This document shows positions 35,921-45,280 of a stretch of DNA of 64,000 bases, piece by piece; position 1 is the stretch's first letter; each line of letters opens with the position of its first letter. Below the pieces are notes generated by a model, which made no database searches, was not told the DNA's origin, and was given only the letters and a program-made list of their open reading frames with translations. The translations under genes were made by a program, and so were the position numbers. This stretch comes from Vibrio tubiashii. GTDB lineage: Bacteria; Pseudomonadota; Gammaproteobacteria; Enterobacterales; Vibrionaceae. The stretch covers positions 62,001 to 126,000 of the forward strand of contig JRWQ01000008.1 in assembly GCA_000775715.1 (NCBI GenBank), written 5' to 3'.

Positions 35921-36558
35921 CCCTGCGGCTTCTCAACCAGGAGTTTAATCCCTAGCGCGACCATAACAGTACCAGTTGAGCCTTCCATCCAGCGCGTAAA
36001 TCTCGGGCTCTTTAGCAAGCTTTTCGCCTTGGTAAGCACGCCTGCCAAGCCACATAACCATACCATAGCAATAACAAAGTGGATCGCCGCCATCAATAGT
36101 GATTGCAGGAACGCGGAACCTTCAGGATTGATAAACTGTGGCAAGAACGCTAGGTAGAAAACCGCTGTTTTAGGGTTCAGTACGTTAGACAGAAAGCCCT
36201 CACGTAGCGAGCGTTTCACATTTAGCGGAACAGCTCCCACCTCAGACCCGGTATCTAGACCTGATATGTTGCCAGCAATGAGCGCTTTCAATGTCACGAT
36301 GCCAAGCCAAATTAAGTAAATCGCACCGACCATCTTGACCGCATAAAACAGTTCTGCCGATTTCGCTAAGATGGCTGAAATTCCGACTGCTGAAAAAGAC
36401 GCATGCACGAACAGGCCAAGGCATATACCCACACTGGTTATAAAACCATCACTAAATCCTCCGCGTGACGAATTTCGAATCACCAATGCAGTGTCTACCC
36501 CCGGAGTCAAAGTAAGAATGGTAATAGCGATTAAAAACGCTTCAATATTGATTATCAT
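35917..36558 (-). CDS. LysE/RhtB-family amino-acid exporter
   Basis: The 213-residue inner-membrane protein has about five to six helices and the family's N-terminal signature: LTPGVDTALVIRNSSRGGFSDGF, then GICLGLFVHASFSAVG. NPKTAVFYLAFLPQFI lies mid-protein. Members export lysine, threonine, homoserine or related compounds; the specificity is not readable. It is convergent with the hydrolase gene and divergent from the M32 peptidase gene. Confidence 0.9.
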   Translation of the reverse strand: MIINIEAFLIAITILTLTPGVDTALVIRNSSRGGFSDGFITSVGICLGLFVHASFSAVGISAILAKSAELFYAVKMVGAIYLIWLGIVTLKALIAGNISGLDTGSEVGAVPLNVKRSLREGFLSNVLNPKTAVFYLAFLPQFINPEGSAFLQSLLMAAIHFVIAMVWLCGLAGVLTKAKSLLKSPRFTRWMEGSTGTVMVALGIKLLVEKPQG

Positions 36559-36711
36559 GGGTATTCCTAACTACTGAAATTGCTTATATTTTACTCCATG
36601 TTATAAGAAGGCTCCGATTAGGTTCAACTCTTAAATTAAATTCACTTGGTCTGATGAACATTGATTGATAAGCTTTCTCTTCTATGAAACAGTAGTCACG
36701 GAAGGCGAACG

Positions 36712-38193
36712 ATGAGCGCATTCAATAAACTCAAACAACATTCTCAAAAAATTTCTCACTTCAATCACCTTGCAGCCATTTGCGGTTGGGATCAAGCTGC
36801 GGCTATGCCTGCGGGCGGCAACCAAGCTCGCTCAGAAGCCATGGCGGAACTCTCGGTTCATATTCACGGGCTAAACACTCAACCTCAGTTAGAAGATTGG
36901 TTTGCTGAAGCAGAAACTGAGCAGCTAAACAGCGAAGATAAAGCCACACTGCGGGAGCTAAAGCGTCAATGGCAACAAGCGAACGTGCTACCAGAGTCGC
37001 TAGTACAAGCCAAATCATTAGCAGGTTCGAAATGTGAACACGCTTGGCGTACTCAGCGCGGAGACAATGATTGGCAAGGTTTCGAAAAGAACTGGGCCGA
37101 AGTGGTTAAGCTATCTCAAGAAGAGGCGCAAATTCGCGCTGAGGTAAATGGTCTTTCCCCTTACGATGCCATGCTCGATATTTATGAACCGGGAACGAGC
37201 TCTGAATCCCTTGATAGCTTGTTCAGTGATGTAAAAACTTGGCTGCCTGACCTCATCGACCAAGTGATTGATAAGCAAGCGTCAGAGCAATTTATTCAAC
37301 CACAAGGCACGTTCGATACTAACGAGCAAAAAGCACTCGGCCTTGAGGTCATGAAGCTGCTTCAGTTTGATTTCAACCACGGACGCTTAGACGAAAGTGT
37401 TCACCCCTTCTGTGGCGGTGTACCGACTGATGTGCGTATCACTACTCGCTATGATGAAAGTGAGTTCGTTCAGTCGCTAATGGGTATCGTCCACGAAACC
37501 GGGCACGCTCGATACGAGCAAGGGCTGCCAAAGGCTCTAGCGGGCTTACCATCTGGTGAGGCGCGTTCAATGGGGATTCACGAGTCTCAATCGTTGTTCT
37601 TTGAGATGCAGGTTGGTCGAAGCGATGCATTTATCGAACATTTAGCACGCCTTGCTGGTCAGCACTTTGGCAGCCACAACCCACAACTTTTCTCACAAGA
37701 GAACTTTCAAAAACTCTACACCCGAGTGAAAAAAGATTTTATCCGAGTTGATGCAGATGAGCTCACCTACCCTGCTCACGTTATTTTACGTTATGAGATC
37801 GAACGCGATTTGATCAATGGAAAAATCAAACACACCGACGTACCAGAGCTTTGGAACCAAAAAATGCAGCAGTACTTGGGGCTGTCAACGGAAGGCAACT
37901 TCAAAAATGGCTGTATGCAAGACATTCACTGGACAGACGGCGCGTTCGGTTACTTCCCTTCATACACGTTGGGCGCTATGTATGCTGCGCAATTTATGGC
38001 GGCAATGAAGCAGACAGTCGATGTGGAGGGTGCGATTGCTAGTGGTGATCTTTCGCCGATCTTTAACTGGTTATCAGAAAACATCTGGAGTAAAGGTAGT
38101 TTGTTGACCACCGGTGAACTCGTTAGTCAGGCAACAGGCGAGACGCTTAACGCGAAGTACTTCCAAGAGCATTTGAGAAGTCGCTATCTATAA
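36712..38193 (+). CDS. M32-family (Taq-type) metallocarboxypeptidase
   Basis: The 493-residue cytoplasmic enzyme removes C-terminal residues from peptides. HETGHARYEQG near residue 261 is the HExxH zinc motif. A downstream GIHESQSLFFEMQVG provides the third ligand Glu. The N-terminal CGWDQAAAMPAGG and the C-terminal TDGAFGYFPSYTLGAMYAAQ are also family signatures. The length fits the M32 norm of ~495-500. The ATG follows GGAAGG. It is monocistronic by appearance. Confidence 0.95.
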   Translation: MSAFNKLKQHSQKISHFNHLAAICGWDQAAAMPAGGNQARSEAMAELSVHIHGLNTQPQLEDWFAEAETEQLNSEDKATLRELKRQWQQANVLPESLVQAKSLAGSKCEHAWRTQRGDNDWQGFEKNWAEVVKLSQEEAQIRAEVNGLSPYDAMLDIYEPGTSSESLDSLFSDVKTWLPDLIDQVIDKQASEQFIQPQGTFDTNEQKALGLEVMKLLQFDFNHGRLDESVHPFCGGVPTDVRITTRYDESEFVQSLMGIVHETGHARYEQGLPKALAGLPSGEARSMGIHESQSLFFEMQVGRSDAFIEHLARLAGQHFGSHNPQLFSQENFQKLYTRVKKDFIRVDADELTYPAHVILRYEIERDLINGKIKHTDVPELWNQKMQQYLGLSTEGNFKNGCMQDIHWTDGAFGYFPSYTLGAMYAAQFMAAMKQTVDVEGAIASGDLSPIFNWLSENIWSKGSLLTTGELVSQATGETLNAKYFQEHLRSRYL

Positions 38194-38198
38194 TCGGC

Positions 38199-38233
38199 TG
38201 CGAGAACAGTTAGTTGGGCTGTTCTCGCATTAC
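38199..38233 (+). terminator. hairpin after the M32 peptidase gene
   Basis: The perfect 11-pair stem TGCGAGAACAG/CTGTTCTCGCA (38199-38209 with 38219-38229) lies just past the stop. The following T-tract is poor (TTACTTCTTTA), so termination efficiency is uncertain. Confidence 0.6.
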
Positions 38234-38409
38234 TTCTTTATTTAATTGAGGTTTTTGATTATCTGATGCCGATACAAAGCGCTAATTAAATCTTGCTTGT
38301 ATGGCGACAATATTCGCTATAGATATCCGCCATATGTCACGTGCGATAGCATCCATTTAACGCTATAAAGCGTTTATTAACTAGCCTTTATTCCGGCTTA
38401 AACCGTAGC

Positions 38410-39318
38410 CTAAAACTCATCCCAGTACGGACGTTGTCCAAAGTAGCTAGATAGAAAATCAATAAATGCACGTAGTTTTGGTGCCAGCCATTTTCTGTGG
38501 GGGTAGACCACGTATAAACCGATTGGATTTGGTTCATAATCACTCAGCAGCTCAACTAATTTGCCCTGTTTTAAAGCCTCACCCACAATAAAGGTCGGCT
38601 GCAATACATAACCCTCACCGGAAATGGCAGCCTCCGTTAGCATTTCACCGTTATTAACCACAAATCGAGATTTTTTCTGTTGTTGAATCGCATGAAGAGC
38701 CTGCAATAACGGTTCATCTGACTGAGCGTAATCCATATAGGTATAACGTAAAAAGTCTTGCGCCCTAAGTTCGGATGGTTGCGTTGGTTTTCCCACTCTC
38801 TCTATGTATTCTGGAGAAGCACACAGTACCAACCTCACTGGTGCAATTTTTTTTGCAATTAATGACGAATCTTTTAATTGGCCAATTCTCAACGCAACAT
38901 CAAACCCCTCCTCGATGACATCTGTTTTCCGGTCACTGAGTTCAAGAGTGATCGATACCTCTGGGTACTGCTGCTTAAAGCCGCGAATGATTGGAGAGAG
39001 GTGTAACGTTGAGAAGGAAACTGGAGAGCTCACGTGTAAGACGCCCTTTACAGATTCCTGCATTTCCCCAAAGTAACCCTCTAAATCCCCTACACTTTCG
39101 ATAATTGATTTGGCTTGCTGGTAACACTGCTCACCCGCTTCAGTCAAGCGTACTCGCCGAGTCGTTCGGTTGAACAATCTAATGCTCAAGTGCTGCTCCA
39201 ACTGAGAAACATACTTGCTGACAAGTTGACTGGATATCTGCAACTTGTCACTGGCCTTGGTAAAACTGCCCTCTTCAGCGACCGTGACAAATGCCGTCAT
39301 CATGTCAATCCGATCCAT
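38410..39318 (-). CDS. LysR-family transcriptional regulator
   Basis: The 302-residue product has an N-terminal helix-turn-helix (MMTAFVTVAEEGSFTKASDKL, then SQLVSKYVSQLEQHL) and a substrate-binding-type effector domain (about residues 90-295). It resembles the CrgA/DsdC-like group common in vibrios. It is divergent from the doxX-dioxygenase pair and probably controls it. I start at ATG 39318 (MDRIDMM) rather than an in-frame GTG two codons upstream. Confidence 0.9.
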   Translation of the reverse strand: MDRIDMMTAFVTVAEEGSFTKASDKLQISSQLVSKYVSQLEQHLSIRLFNRTTRRVRLTEAGEQCYQQAKSIIESVGDLEGYFGEMQESVKGVLHVSSPVSFSTLHLSPIIRGFKQQYPEVSITLELSDRKTDVIEEGFDVALRIGQLKDSSLIAKKIAPVRLVLCASPEYIERVGKPTQPSELRAQDFLRYTYMDYAQSDEPLLQALHAIQQQKKSRFVVNNGEMLTEAAISGEGYVLQPTFIVGEALKQGKLVELLSDYEPNPIGLYVVYPHRKWLAPKLRAFIDFLSSYFGQRPYWDEF

Positions 39319-39465
39319 AACCACCCCATTACCAACATATCATTGTTAATTAAACAACGATAAGACCATTTATCAATGTAATCAAGGAGCTTATTCTTTT
39401 TACAACTTCTACAAGGTCGCTTTGACCTGATACCAATTTAATTAGACAGATTTGAGGACACTCCC

Positions 39466-39909
39466 ATGAGCAAGCAACGATTTAACCAGCTACTACTTTC
39501 TGAAGCTAAAATTTCACCCCTGCTACTTCGCGTGCCAGTTGGCATCGTACTCGCCGCGCATGGAGCACAAAAACTGTTTGGTTGGTTTGGCGGGTACGGC
39601 CTTGAAGCCACTGGGCAATGGATGGCAAGTATCGGTCTAGGTCCTGGGTATTTGATGGCGCTTCTCGCAGGTAGCGCAGAGTTCTTTGGTGGTATCGCAT
39701 TAGCAATTGGATTACTAACGCGACCTGCAGCTGCGGTAAGCGCTTTCACCATGTTGATTGCCTTGTTTAGCGTTCACGCCCAAAACGGATTGTTCTTATC
39801 CAACAACGGTTACGAATATGCACTAATACTATTAGCTGCAACCACAGCGCTTGTTTTTCAGGGTGGCGGTCGCTTTTCGGCAGACAACGCACTTGCTAGA
39901 TCCCTTTAA
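39466..39909 (+). CDS. DoxX-family membrane protein
   Basis: The 147-residue inner-membrane protein has four helices and the DoxX pattern LLRVPVGIVLAAHGAQKLFGWFGGYGLE, then PGYLMALLAGSAEFFGGIALAIGLLTRPAA. DoxX proteins have been tied to thiosulfate oxidation and redox stress; the role here is unknown. The start follows GAGGACACTCCC. It is 35 bases ahead of the dioxygenase gene and divergent from the LysR gene, a grouping seen widely in proteobacteria. Confidence 0.88.
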   Translation: MSKQRFNQLLLSEAKISPLLLRVPVGIVLAAHGAQKLFGWFGGYGLEATGQWMASIGLGPGYLMALLAGSAEFFGGIALAIGLLTRPAAAVSAFTMLIALFSVHAQNGLFLSNNGYEYALILLAATTALVFQGGGRFSADNALARSL

Positions 39910-39944
39910 AAAGCTTAGGCATATAAATCAATAAAGGTTCCGTT

Positions 39945-40748
39945 ATGAGCAATAAACACAACATTATTTATCTTCCTCACGGTGGTGGGCCATTGCCACT
40001 GTTGGGAGACCCTAATCACGCCGAAATGATCGATATGTTGCAAACGGTGGCGAACCAACTGGATAAGCCGGATGCGATTTTGGTCGTTAGCGCGCACTGG
40101 GAGGAGAGTAGCCCTACCATTACATCGACAAAAGCACCTCAGTTGATCTATGACTATAGCGGGTTTCCCACACAGGCGTATGAAATTCAGTACCCATGTC
40201 CAGGAGAGCCCAATCTGGCTAAACAAGTTTTTCAAGCCCTATCATCTTCGGGCATAGAAGCTCGGCTCGACCCTTCTCGAGGCCTAGACCATGGGGCATA
40301 TGTACCGCTTAGACTGATGTATCCAAGCGCGGATATTCCTTGTATTCAGTTGTCATTGACCTACGACCTTGACGCTAAAACACATATCCAAGTGGGCAAA
40401 GCTCTGCGCGATTTAAACTACGATAACTTGTTGATCATTGGCTCTGGAATGTCTTTCCATAACATGCAGGCATTCTTTCAATCTCAATGGCCTGAAGCCG
40501 ATGCCAAGAACTTAGCATTTGAGCGTTGGATTACCTCGATTGTGAGCCAACCGTCAATTTCGGAAACAGATAGAGAACAAGGCTTAATCAATTGGGACCA
40601 AGCGCCGTTTGCACGCTTTTGTCACCCAAGAGAGGAACATTTATTACCCTTGCATGTCTGCTACGGAGTGGCACAAAGTCACAGTCAAGAGCACTACTCC
40701 ATCAATATATTGGGCAAACAGAGCTCCATGTTTGTATGGCGGGCATAG
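39945..40748 (+). CDS. DODA-type (LigB-superfamily) extradiol dioxygenase, YgiD-like
   Basis: The 267-residue enzyme has the metal-binding histidines of the DODA group: YLPHGGGPLPLLGD, VVSAHWEESSP, LDHGAYVPLRLMYP and GSGMSFHNMQAF. Relatives open catechol rings, for example DOPA at the 4,5 position, with Zn or Fe. The natural substrate is not known. The ATG follows AAGG. The partner gene is doxX upstream. The 231 bases after it, before the efflux pair, hold no supported gene. Confidence 0.88.
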   Translation: MSNKHNIIYLPHGGGPLPLLGDPNHAEMIDMLQTVANQLDKPDAILVVSAHWEESSPTITSTKAPQLIYDYSGFPTQAYEIQYPCPGEPNLAKQVFQALSSSGIEARLDPSRGLDHGAYVPLRLMYPSADIPCIQLSLTYDLDAKTHIQVGKALRDLNYDNLLIIGSGMSFHNMQAFFQSQWPEADAKNLAFERWITSIVSQPSISETDREQGLINWDQAPFARFCHPREEHLLPLHVCYGVAQSHSQEHYSINILGKQSSMFVWRA

Positions 40749-40997
40749 TTAGAGTAGCAAATAAGCGGTAGATCGGGTCTTAGTGACTGTTTCTTGGTAT
40801 CGAATATCGCAATGAAGCTGGATAAAGGTGAGCAGATCTTCCCTTACGACGAATGTAAATTTAGTTATGTGGACGTCATTTTATTATTTAAGAATACATA
40901 GCGACTAATATAACGGAAAAATATGTTTTTATTGCGCCATTCGTTTTTACAATAGTACTATTAAATCTCCTAACTCATTGTGAAAAGAGCAAGAAAA

Positions 40998-42062
40998 ATG
41001 TCTAAAGCGGAGTCATCTTCCAGAAAATTGAGTTTTATTGTCATAGGCATTGTCCTCTTTGTTTGGTTTTACAGTTTGTGGGCAGATAGAGTGACGCCTA
41101 TTACAGGTAATGCTAGGATCCACTCTTATCTCGTGCTTATTACGCCTGAGGTTTCAGGCAACTTGACTCAAATTCATGTACGCAATAACCAAATCGTTTA
41201 TGCTGGTGACGTACTTTTTGAAATTGACCCAAGAGATTATCAAATCAATCTTCGTGCAGCGGAAGCAAACTTGGCGATCGCAGGGCAGAATATTGGGGCA
41301 AATACCGCAGCCGTGGAAGTGGCACAAGCTAAGGTAATAGAGTCCTTAGCCGCAAGAAATAACGCTAGAGAACAAGCCGCTCGTATTTCAGTCTTAGCCG
41401 CTAAGGGCGTATTGAGTAAGGCAGAGCTCGACAACGCCAATGAATCTAAAGCACGTGCTCAAGCCGCCTTTGAAGCTGCGGAAGCATCATTGGCTCAAGC
41501 TAAATACAACCTGGGTCCTAAAGGGCAAGACAACCCGCAAATTCTCGCCGCAATCGCAAATTTAGAGAAAGCACAGCTCGATCTACAACGAACAAAAGTT
41601 GTCGCTCCATCCAATGGTATTGTTTCAAACTTACAACTTACGATCGGGCAAAAAGCTACCACAGGTTCTCCCCTGTTAACTTTTATCGATCCTAGAGAGG
41701 TTTGGGTGTCTGCACTGGTTCGTGAAAATTCTCTCGAGCATGTTCGCGCAGATCAGAAAGCAAAAATCGTGTTGGACGCGTTACCTGGGAGAGTGTTTGA
41801 AGGACGAGTAGAAAGTATTGGTTGGGGAACGGGTGGAAGTAACCAAGTAGATTCAACAACTGGCTTTTTAGTTGCAGACAATAGCTCTCTAAATGCACAG
41901 CGCTACCCTGTCAATATTGTTTTTGAAGGCGACGATATTCCTGAGAATATTCGCTATGGTTCTAAAGCAACGGTTGCCTTTTATACTGAACAGAGCGCGT
42001 TTGGAGAATGGCTTGCTTCTATCTGGATGAGACTGCTGAGCATTTGGACTTATGTTTCATAG
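40998..42062 (+). CDS. HlyD-family membrane-fusion protein
   Basis: The 354-residue product has one N-terminal membrane helix (about 12-31) and then the split biotinyl-lipoyl halves (ITPEVSGNLTQIHVRNNQIVYAGDVLFEIDPRDY and RTKVVAPSNGIVSNLQL). An Ala/Glu-rich coiled coil separates the two, and a beta-barrel domain follows. It would bridge an inner-membrane pump to the outer membrane. I start at ATG 40998; an in-frame GTG at 40980 has no ribosome site. Its end overlaps the DUF2955 gene by 11 bases. Confidence 0.9.
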   Translation: MSKAESSSRKLSFIVIGIVLFVWFYSLWADRVTPITGNARIHSYLVLITPEVSGNLTQIHVRNNQIVYAGDVLFEIDPRDYQINLRAAEANLAIAGQNIGANTAAVEVAQAKVIESLAARNNAREQAARISVLAAKGVLSKAELDNANESKARAQAAFEAAEASLAQAKYNLGPKGQDNPQILAAIANLEKAQLDLQRTKVVAPSNGIVSNLQLTIGQKATTGSPLLTFIDPREVWVSALVRENSLEHVRADQKAKIVLDALPGRVFEGRVESIGWGTGGSNQVDSTTGFLVADNSSLNAQRYPVNIVFEGDDIPENIRYGSKATVAFYTEQSAFGEWLASIWMRLLSIWTYVS

Positions 42063-43041
42063 CCCAGCGAACCCAATCATTAGATTGGTTTTTACTCCAA
42101 TACTACTGCTGTTCTACTTACAGTATTCAGGGGCACCTATTCCATTTATCGCTCCAGTATTTGTAGCAATATTTTTGACATTGATGCCATCAAGGCCACC
42201 ACTCAACATGATGTTGAAGCTGTTGGCTTTACTATCAATTCTAAGCTTTGGTATCGCAGTACTATCCGAAGCGCTTTTAAGCTCTTCTACTGGCTTTTTA
42301 TTGTTTACGTGGTCACTTCTGTGTTGGAGTTACTACCGCAGCCATCGTGACCCAAAAGACATCGTTTCAACACTTACGTTAATAGTAGTATTGATAATAA
42401 TGGTAATCAGTCAGCAAACTGGCTCGTCTTTAGCAGGCGTACCTTGGGTTCTATTTACGAGTTTCATTGTTGCATTAATTGCCACTTACGCGAGTTTCTG
42501 GCTATTTCCCGGAGATGAACAGGACATACAACCCGACGAAACAAATCTTAATGGTGCAAACAAATGCATCGGAACTATCCTTTTCAAAGCAACCGCACTC
42601 TGCGCTGTTTTGTATGCGCTTATCGCATTAGAAAGCCCACAAACACTACTCATCGCCATAACCTTTGGCTGCATGATTAGACCGCCAACCAGTAAAGATA
42701 GTCATTCGTTCGGTCGAGACCGATTTATCACAACAACTTTAGGTATACTATTCACGGTACCATGTATGCTAGCCATGACGATCGGTGCGCCTACTTATGT
42801 CTTACTCGGCATAACCATCTTCTGTGGCTTGCAGCTTGCGTGTTTTGCAATAAATCGTCAAACAAACTTAACCATATACCAATTACTCTTTACTAACTTC
42901 ACAGTGCTGACTTATCAGATCATTAGTAATCCTGGTATCGAGTCATTTTCAGCTCAAATCACACGCTTGGTCTCTATTTCAATCGCGATAGCCATTGCCG
43001 TGTTGGTTTTAAACCTATTTAGGCCAAAGGAGCAGGCATAG
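42052..43041 (+). CDS. DUF2955 inner-membrane protein (FUSC-like efflux partner)
   Basis: The 329-residue protein has about eight to ten hydrophobic helices in two blocks. A short polar central loop (DEQDIQPDETNLNGANKC) joins them, and the second block opens with an RPPTSKDSHSFGRDR segment. This layout and the overlap with an HlyD-family gene match the DUF2955/fusaric-acid-resistance-like pumps that pair with membrane-fusion proteins. No outer-membrane channel gene is adjacent, so a shared TolC is likely. The substrate is unknown. Confidence 0.8.
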   Translation: MFHSPANPIIRLVFTPILLLFYLQYSGAPIPFIAPVFVAIFLTLMPSRPPLNMMLKLLALLSILSFGIAVLSEALLSSSTGFLLFTWSLLCWSYYRSHRDPKDIVSTLTLIVVLIIMVISQQTGSSLAGVPWVLFTSFIVALIATYASFWLFPGDEQDIQPDETNLNGANKCIGTILFKATALCAVLYALIALESPQTLLIAITFGCMIRPPTSKDSHSFGRDRFITTTLGILFTVPCMLAMTIGAPTYVLLGITIFCGLQLACFAINRQTNLTIYQLLFTNFTVLTYQIISNPGIESFSAQITRLVSISIAIAIAVLVLNLFRPKEQA

Positions 43042-43264
43042 TCGCGCGTGCAGAGACTATGCTGTCACGTTTTGCCGATGACAGTTCCCATGTTCGTCTA
43101 TGTAACTGCCTTTACCTTTGATCACATAGACGAGGAAATAAAAGGGAAACTTAGTTTCCACTATGAGTCGTGCGTAATAGAAGCACGGCTCAGTATAGAT
43201 TCAACAATTTTTGCGTTAAGCGGTTTTTTGCTCTCTTCATACACTTTTAAACTCTAGACCAGTT

Positions 43265-43723
43265 TCAATCCAGCGATGGCGTCACTCCAATATATATCTC
43301 CACCTCATCAGCATTTTTGTAGAATTCAAAGTCAGTGTTATATACACGTTTATGGATGCACTTGGGACCCGAAAAATACGCCCAAACGTTAGTCCAAAGC
43401 TCGATAACAACGTTTGGAAATTCGCCTTTAGCGGAAAATACTAAATAATTCCCTGTAGCAATATGAGCCGAAACTTGATCTTTATCCGTGCTATTCAAAG
43501 TATCACAACAGGCTATGACATCGAACTCACCGCTAAAGTCTGACTGGTAGTTGGTGTATACACCATAAACCTTCGCCTCAGGATTTAGCGTAGGGGCTGC
43601 TTCGCTATAGAAACGCTGCCATAAATGCCCTATCTTAGCTGTCTCTTCCTCTCGCTCTGCTTGGTTGGTCGTACGCACTGGAAAACCTGTTACATCAAAC
43701 CCTTGTACCTTTTGTAATTTCAT
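43265..43723 (-). CDS. GyrI-like / AraC-type effector-binding domain protein
   Basis: The 152-residue protein looks like a stand-alone GyrI-like small-molecule-binding domain: FPVRTTNQAEREEETAKIGHLWQRFY, then KVYGVYTNYQSDFSGEFDVIACC and a C-terminal CIHKRVYNTDFEFYKNADEVEIYIGV. The conserved Glu in the last strand and the central YGVY fit the family. No DNA-binding domain is present. Relatives bind drugs or inhibit gyrase. It lies downstream of trpB on the same strand, separated by a hairpin repeat. The 223 bases between it and the DUF2955 gene show no supported gene. Confidence 0.75.
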   Translation of the reverse strand: MKLQKVQGFDVTGFPVRTTNQAEREEETAKIGHLWQRFYSEAAPTLNPEAKVYGVYTNYQSDFSGEFDVIACCDTLNSTDKDQVSAHIATGNYLVFSAKGEFPNVVIELWTNVWAYFSGPKCIHKRVYNTDFEFYKNADEVEIYIGVTPSLD

Positions 43724-43740
43724 CTTTGACTCCTTGATTC

Positions 43741-43806
43741 CTATGCCTCATATAATAAACAACCCCTCCTGACAGCAATTGTCAGGAGGGGTTCTATAAA
43801 AGCTCT
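43741..43806. repeat. 66-bp hairpin repeat, copy A
   Basis: This copy contains the stem CCCCTCCTGACA/TGTCAGGAGGGG with flanks CTATGCC on one side and TATAAAAGCTCT on the other. It aligns without gaps to copy B at 47472-47537 (about 80% by eye). On the minus strand it lies after trpB and before the GyrI-like gene, so it may act as the trpB terminator. Confidence 0.7.
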
Positions 43807-43887
43807 ATCAATTCAATATGATCAAGCAGGCCTTGACTAGGGGGGCTACCACCCCTTGGCTTTTTCATCACTCTTGGCCATCACCGC

Positions 43888-45111
43888 CTAAATCAGAGAC
43901 TCGATACCATATTGCTTACCGTAATTTTCGACCACAAAGTCGATATCTTTGTCTCCACGCCCAGACAGATTGAGCAGGATTGAGCCCTTCTCGCCCTGTT
44001 TAGCCAATTTCAGTGCATACGCCACCGCATGAGCAGATTCAATTGCAGGAATGATCCCCTCCAAACGTGACAATTCAAAGAACGCATCGATCGACTCTTT
44101 ATCATCCGCCGTGCCATACTGAACGCGACCAAGATCTTTTAAGTAACTGTGCTGAGGCCCAACTGATGGGTAATCTAGACCACTGGCTACCGAATAGACC
44201 TTTTGTGGCTCACCGTTGTCATCTTTCAGCATATAAGACTTAAAACCATGCATCATCCCCGGCTCACCTAGGGTTAATGTTGCAGCATGCTCACCTTCTT
44301 CTACCAACGAACGGCCTGCTGGCTCTACACCATGGATAGCCACCGCTTCATCTTCTAAAAACGCAGTAAACAGTCCCATAGCATTTGAACCACCACCGAC
44401 ACAAGCAACCAGGTTGTTAGGTAGCTCACCCGTCATCTCTTGAAACTGCTCTCGAGCTTCGTTACCAATGATAGATTGGAAGTCACGTACCATCATTGGG
44501 AATGGGTGGGGGCCAACTACTGAACCAATCGCATAGAGTTGAGTAATAGGGTCTTTTAGATAAGCTTCGAAAGCGGCATCGACGGCTTCTTTAAGGGTTT
44601 TACGACCGTGAGTGGCAGGGATAACTGTGGCACCTAAAATACGCATGCGAACCACATTTGGATGCTCTTTTGCAATATCAACCTCACCCATATAGATATC
44701 ACACTCTAGGCCGACGAGCGCTGCGGCCGTCGCCAGTGCGACACCATGCTGCCCTGCGCCTGTTTCAGCAATAAGCTTCTTCTTACCCATCTTCTTGGCG
44801 AGCAACGCTTCCCCCAAGCAGTGGTTAATCTTGTGTGCTCCAGTATGGTTTAGGTCTTCACGCTTTAGGTAGATATCTGCACCATACTTTTTCGATAGAT
44901 TTTCCGCATGAAAGATAGGACTTGGACGACCAACAAAGTGCTTGTATAAACGCGCCAGTTCCGCTTGAAATGCAGGATCTTGGCGGCATTTATCATATTC
45001 AGCGGTGATCTCGTCAATCACCTTTTGCAGCTCCTCGGGGATAAAGCTGCCACCATATTCACCAAAGTAGCCTTGAGCATCAGGCAGTGCGTGTTCAAAC
45101 GTATTCTTCAT
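43888..45111 (-). CDS. trpB: stand-alone tryptophan synthase beta chain
   Basis: TrpB joins indole and serine to make tryptophan using pyridoxal phosphate. The 407-residue product has the Schiff-base Lys94 in [13 protein letters not shown], Glu116 in AETGAGQHG, the phosphate loop GGGSNAMG, and the COMM-type region. Lys and Glu are offset by seven from the Salmonella K87/E109. No trpA or other trp gene is near, so this is probably an extra copy used to salvage indole. I start at ATG 45111, preceded by AGGA. A promoter and a trp-operator-like site lie just upstream. Confidence 0.93.
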   Translation of the reverse strand: MKNTFEHALPDAQGYFGEYGGSFIPEELQKVIDEITAEYDKCRQDPAFQAELARLYKHFVGRPSPIFHAENLSKKYGADIYLKREDLNHTGAHKINHCLGEALLAKKMGKKKLIAETGAGQHGVALATAAALVGLECDIYMGEVDIAKEHPNVVRMRILGATVIPATHGRKTLKEAVDAAFEAYLKDPITQLYAIGSVVGPHPFPMMVRDFQSIIGNEAREQFQEMTGELPNNLVACVGGGSNAMGLFTAFLEDEAVAIHGVEPAGRSLVEEGEHAATLTLGEPGMMHGFKSYMLKDDNGEPQKVYSVASGLDYPSVGPQHSYLKDLGRVQYGTADDKESIDAFFELSRLEGIIPAIESAHAVAYALKLAKQGEKGSILLNLSGRGDKDIDFVVENYGKQYGIESLI

Positions 45112-45120
45112 AACCATCCT

Positions 45121-45140
45121 TGTCCTATCAAACTAGTACG
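45121..45140. promoter_or_regulatory. trp-operator-like site (TrpR)
   Basis: Fifteen of 20 bases match the trp operator palindrome CGTACTAGTTAACTAGTACG. The half AACTAGTACG is perfect and the other half is degenerate. It begins seven bases downstream of the -10 hexamer, overlapping the expected start of trpB transcription, the usual place for TrpR to act. Confidence 0.6.
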
Positions 45141-45147
45141 AAGAATC

Positions 45148-45176
45148 ATCATAAGGAGGTTGGAAGGCTGTCACAA
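45148..45176 (-). promoter_or_regulatory. sigma-70 promoter of trpB
   Basis: On the minus strand, TTGTGA (45171-45176, four of six to consensus) and TATGAT (45148-45153, five of six) are separated by exactly 17 bases. The trp-operator-like site follows immediately. Confidence 0.6.
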
Positions 45177-45280
45177 GTGCAACAAATAGCATTATCTAGT
45201 GAGCTCACATTTTTGTTTTAACTGATCTCTACCTCCCATTACCAAGAAGTTCTCTTTATGTTTCTTGATGTGACTAGCTA

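Noticed and set aside
40812..40901. A 29-codon plus-strand frame between the dioxygenase and HlyD genes.
   Set aside because: Too short, no good ribosome site and no similarity I can recognise; possibly a gene remnant but not supportable.
43048..43257. A 69-codon plus-strand frame between the DUF2955 and GyrI-like genes.
   Set aside because: No ribosome site, no recognisable motif and an uneven composition; it looks like a chance frame, so I left it out.
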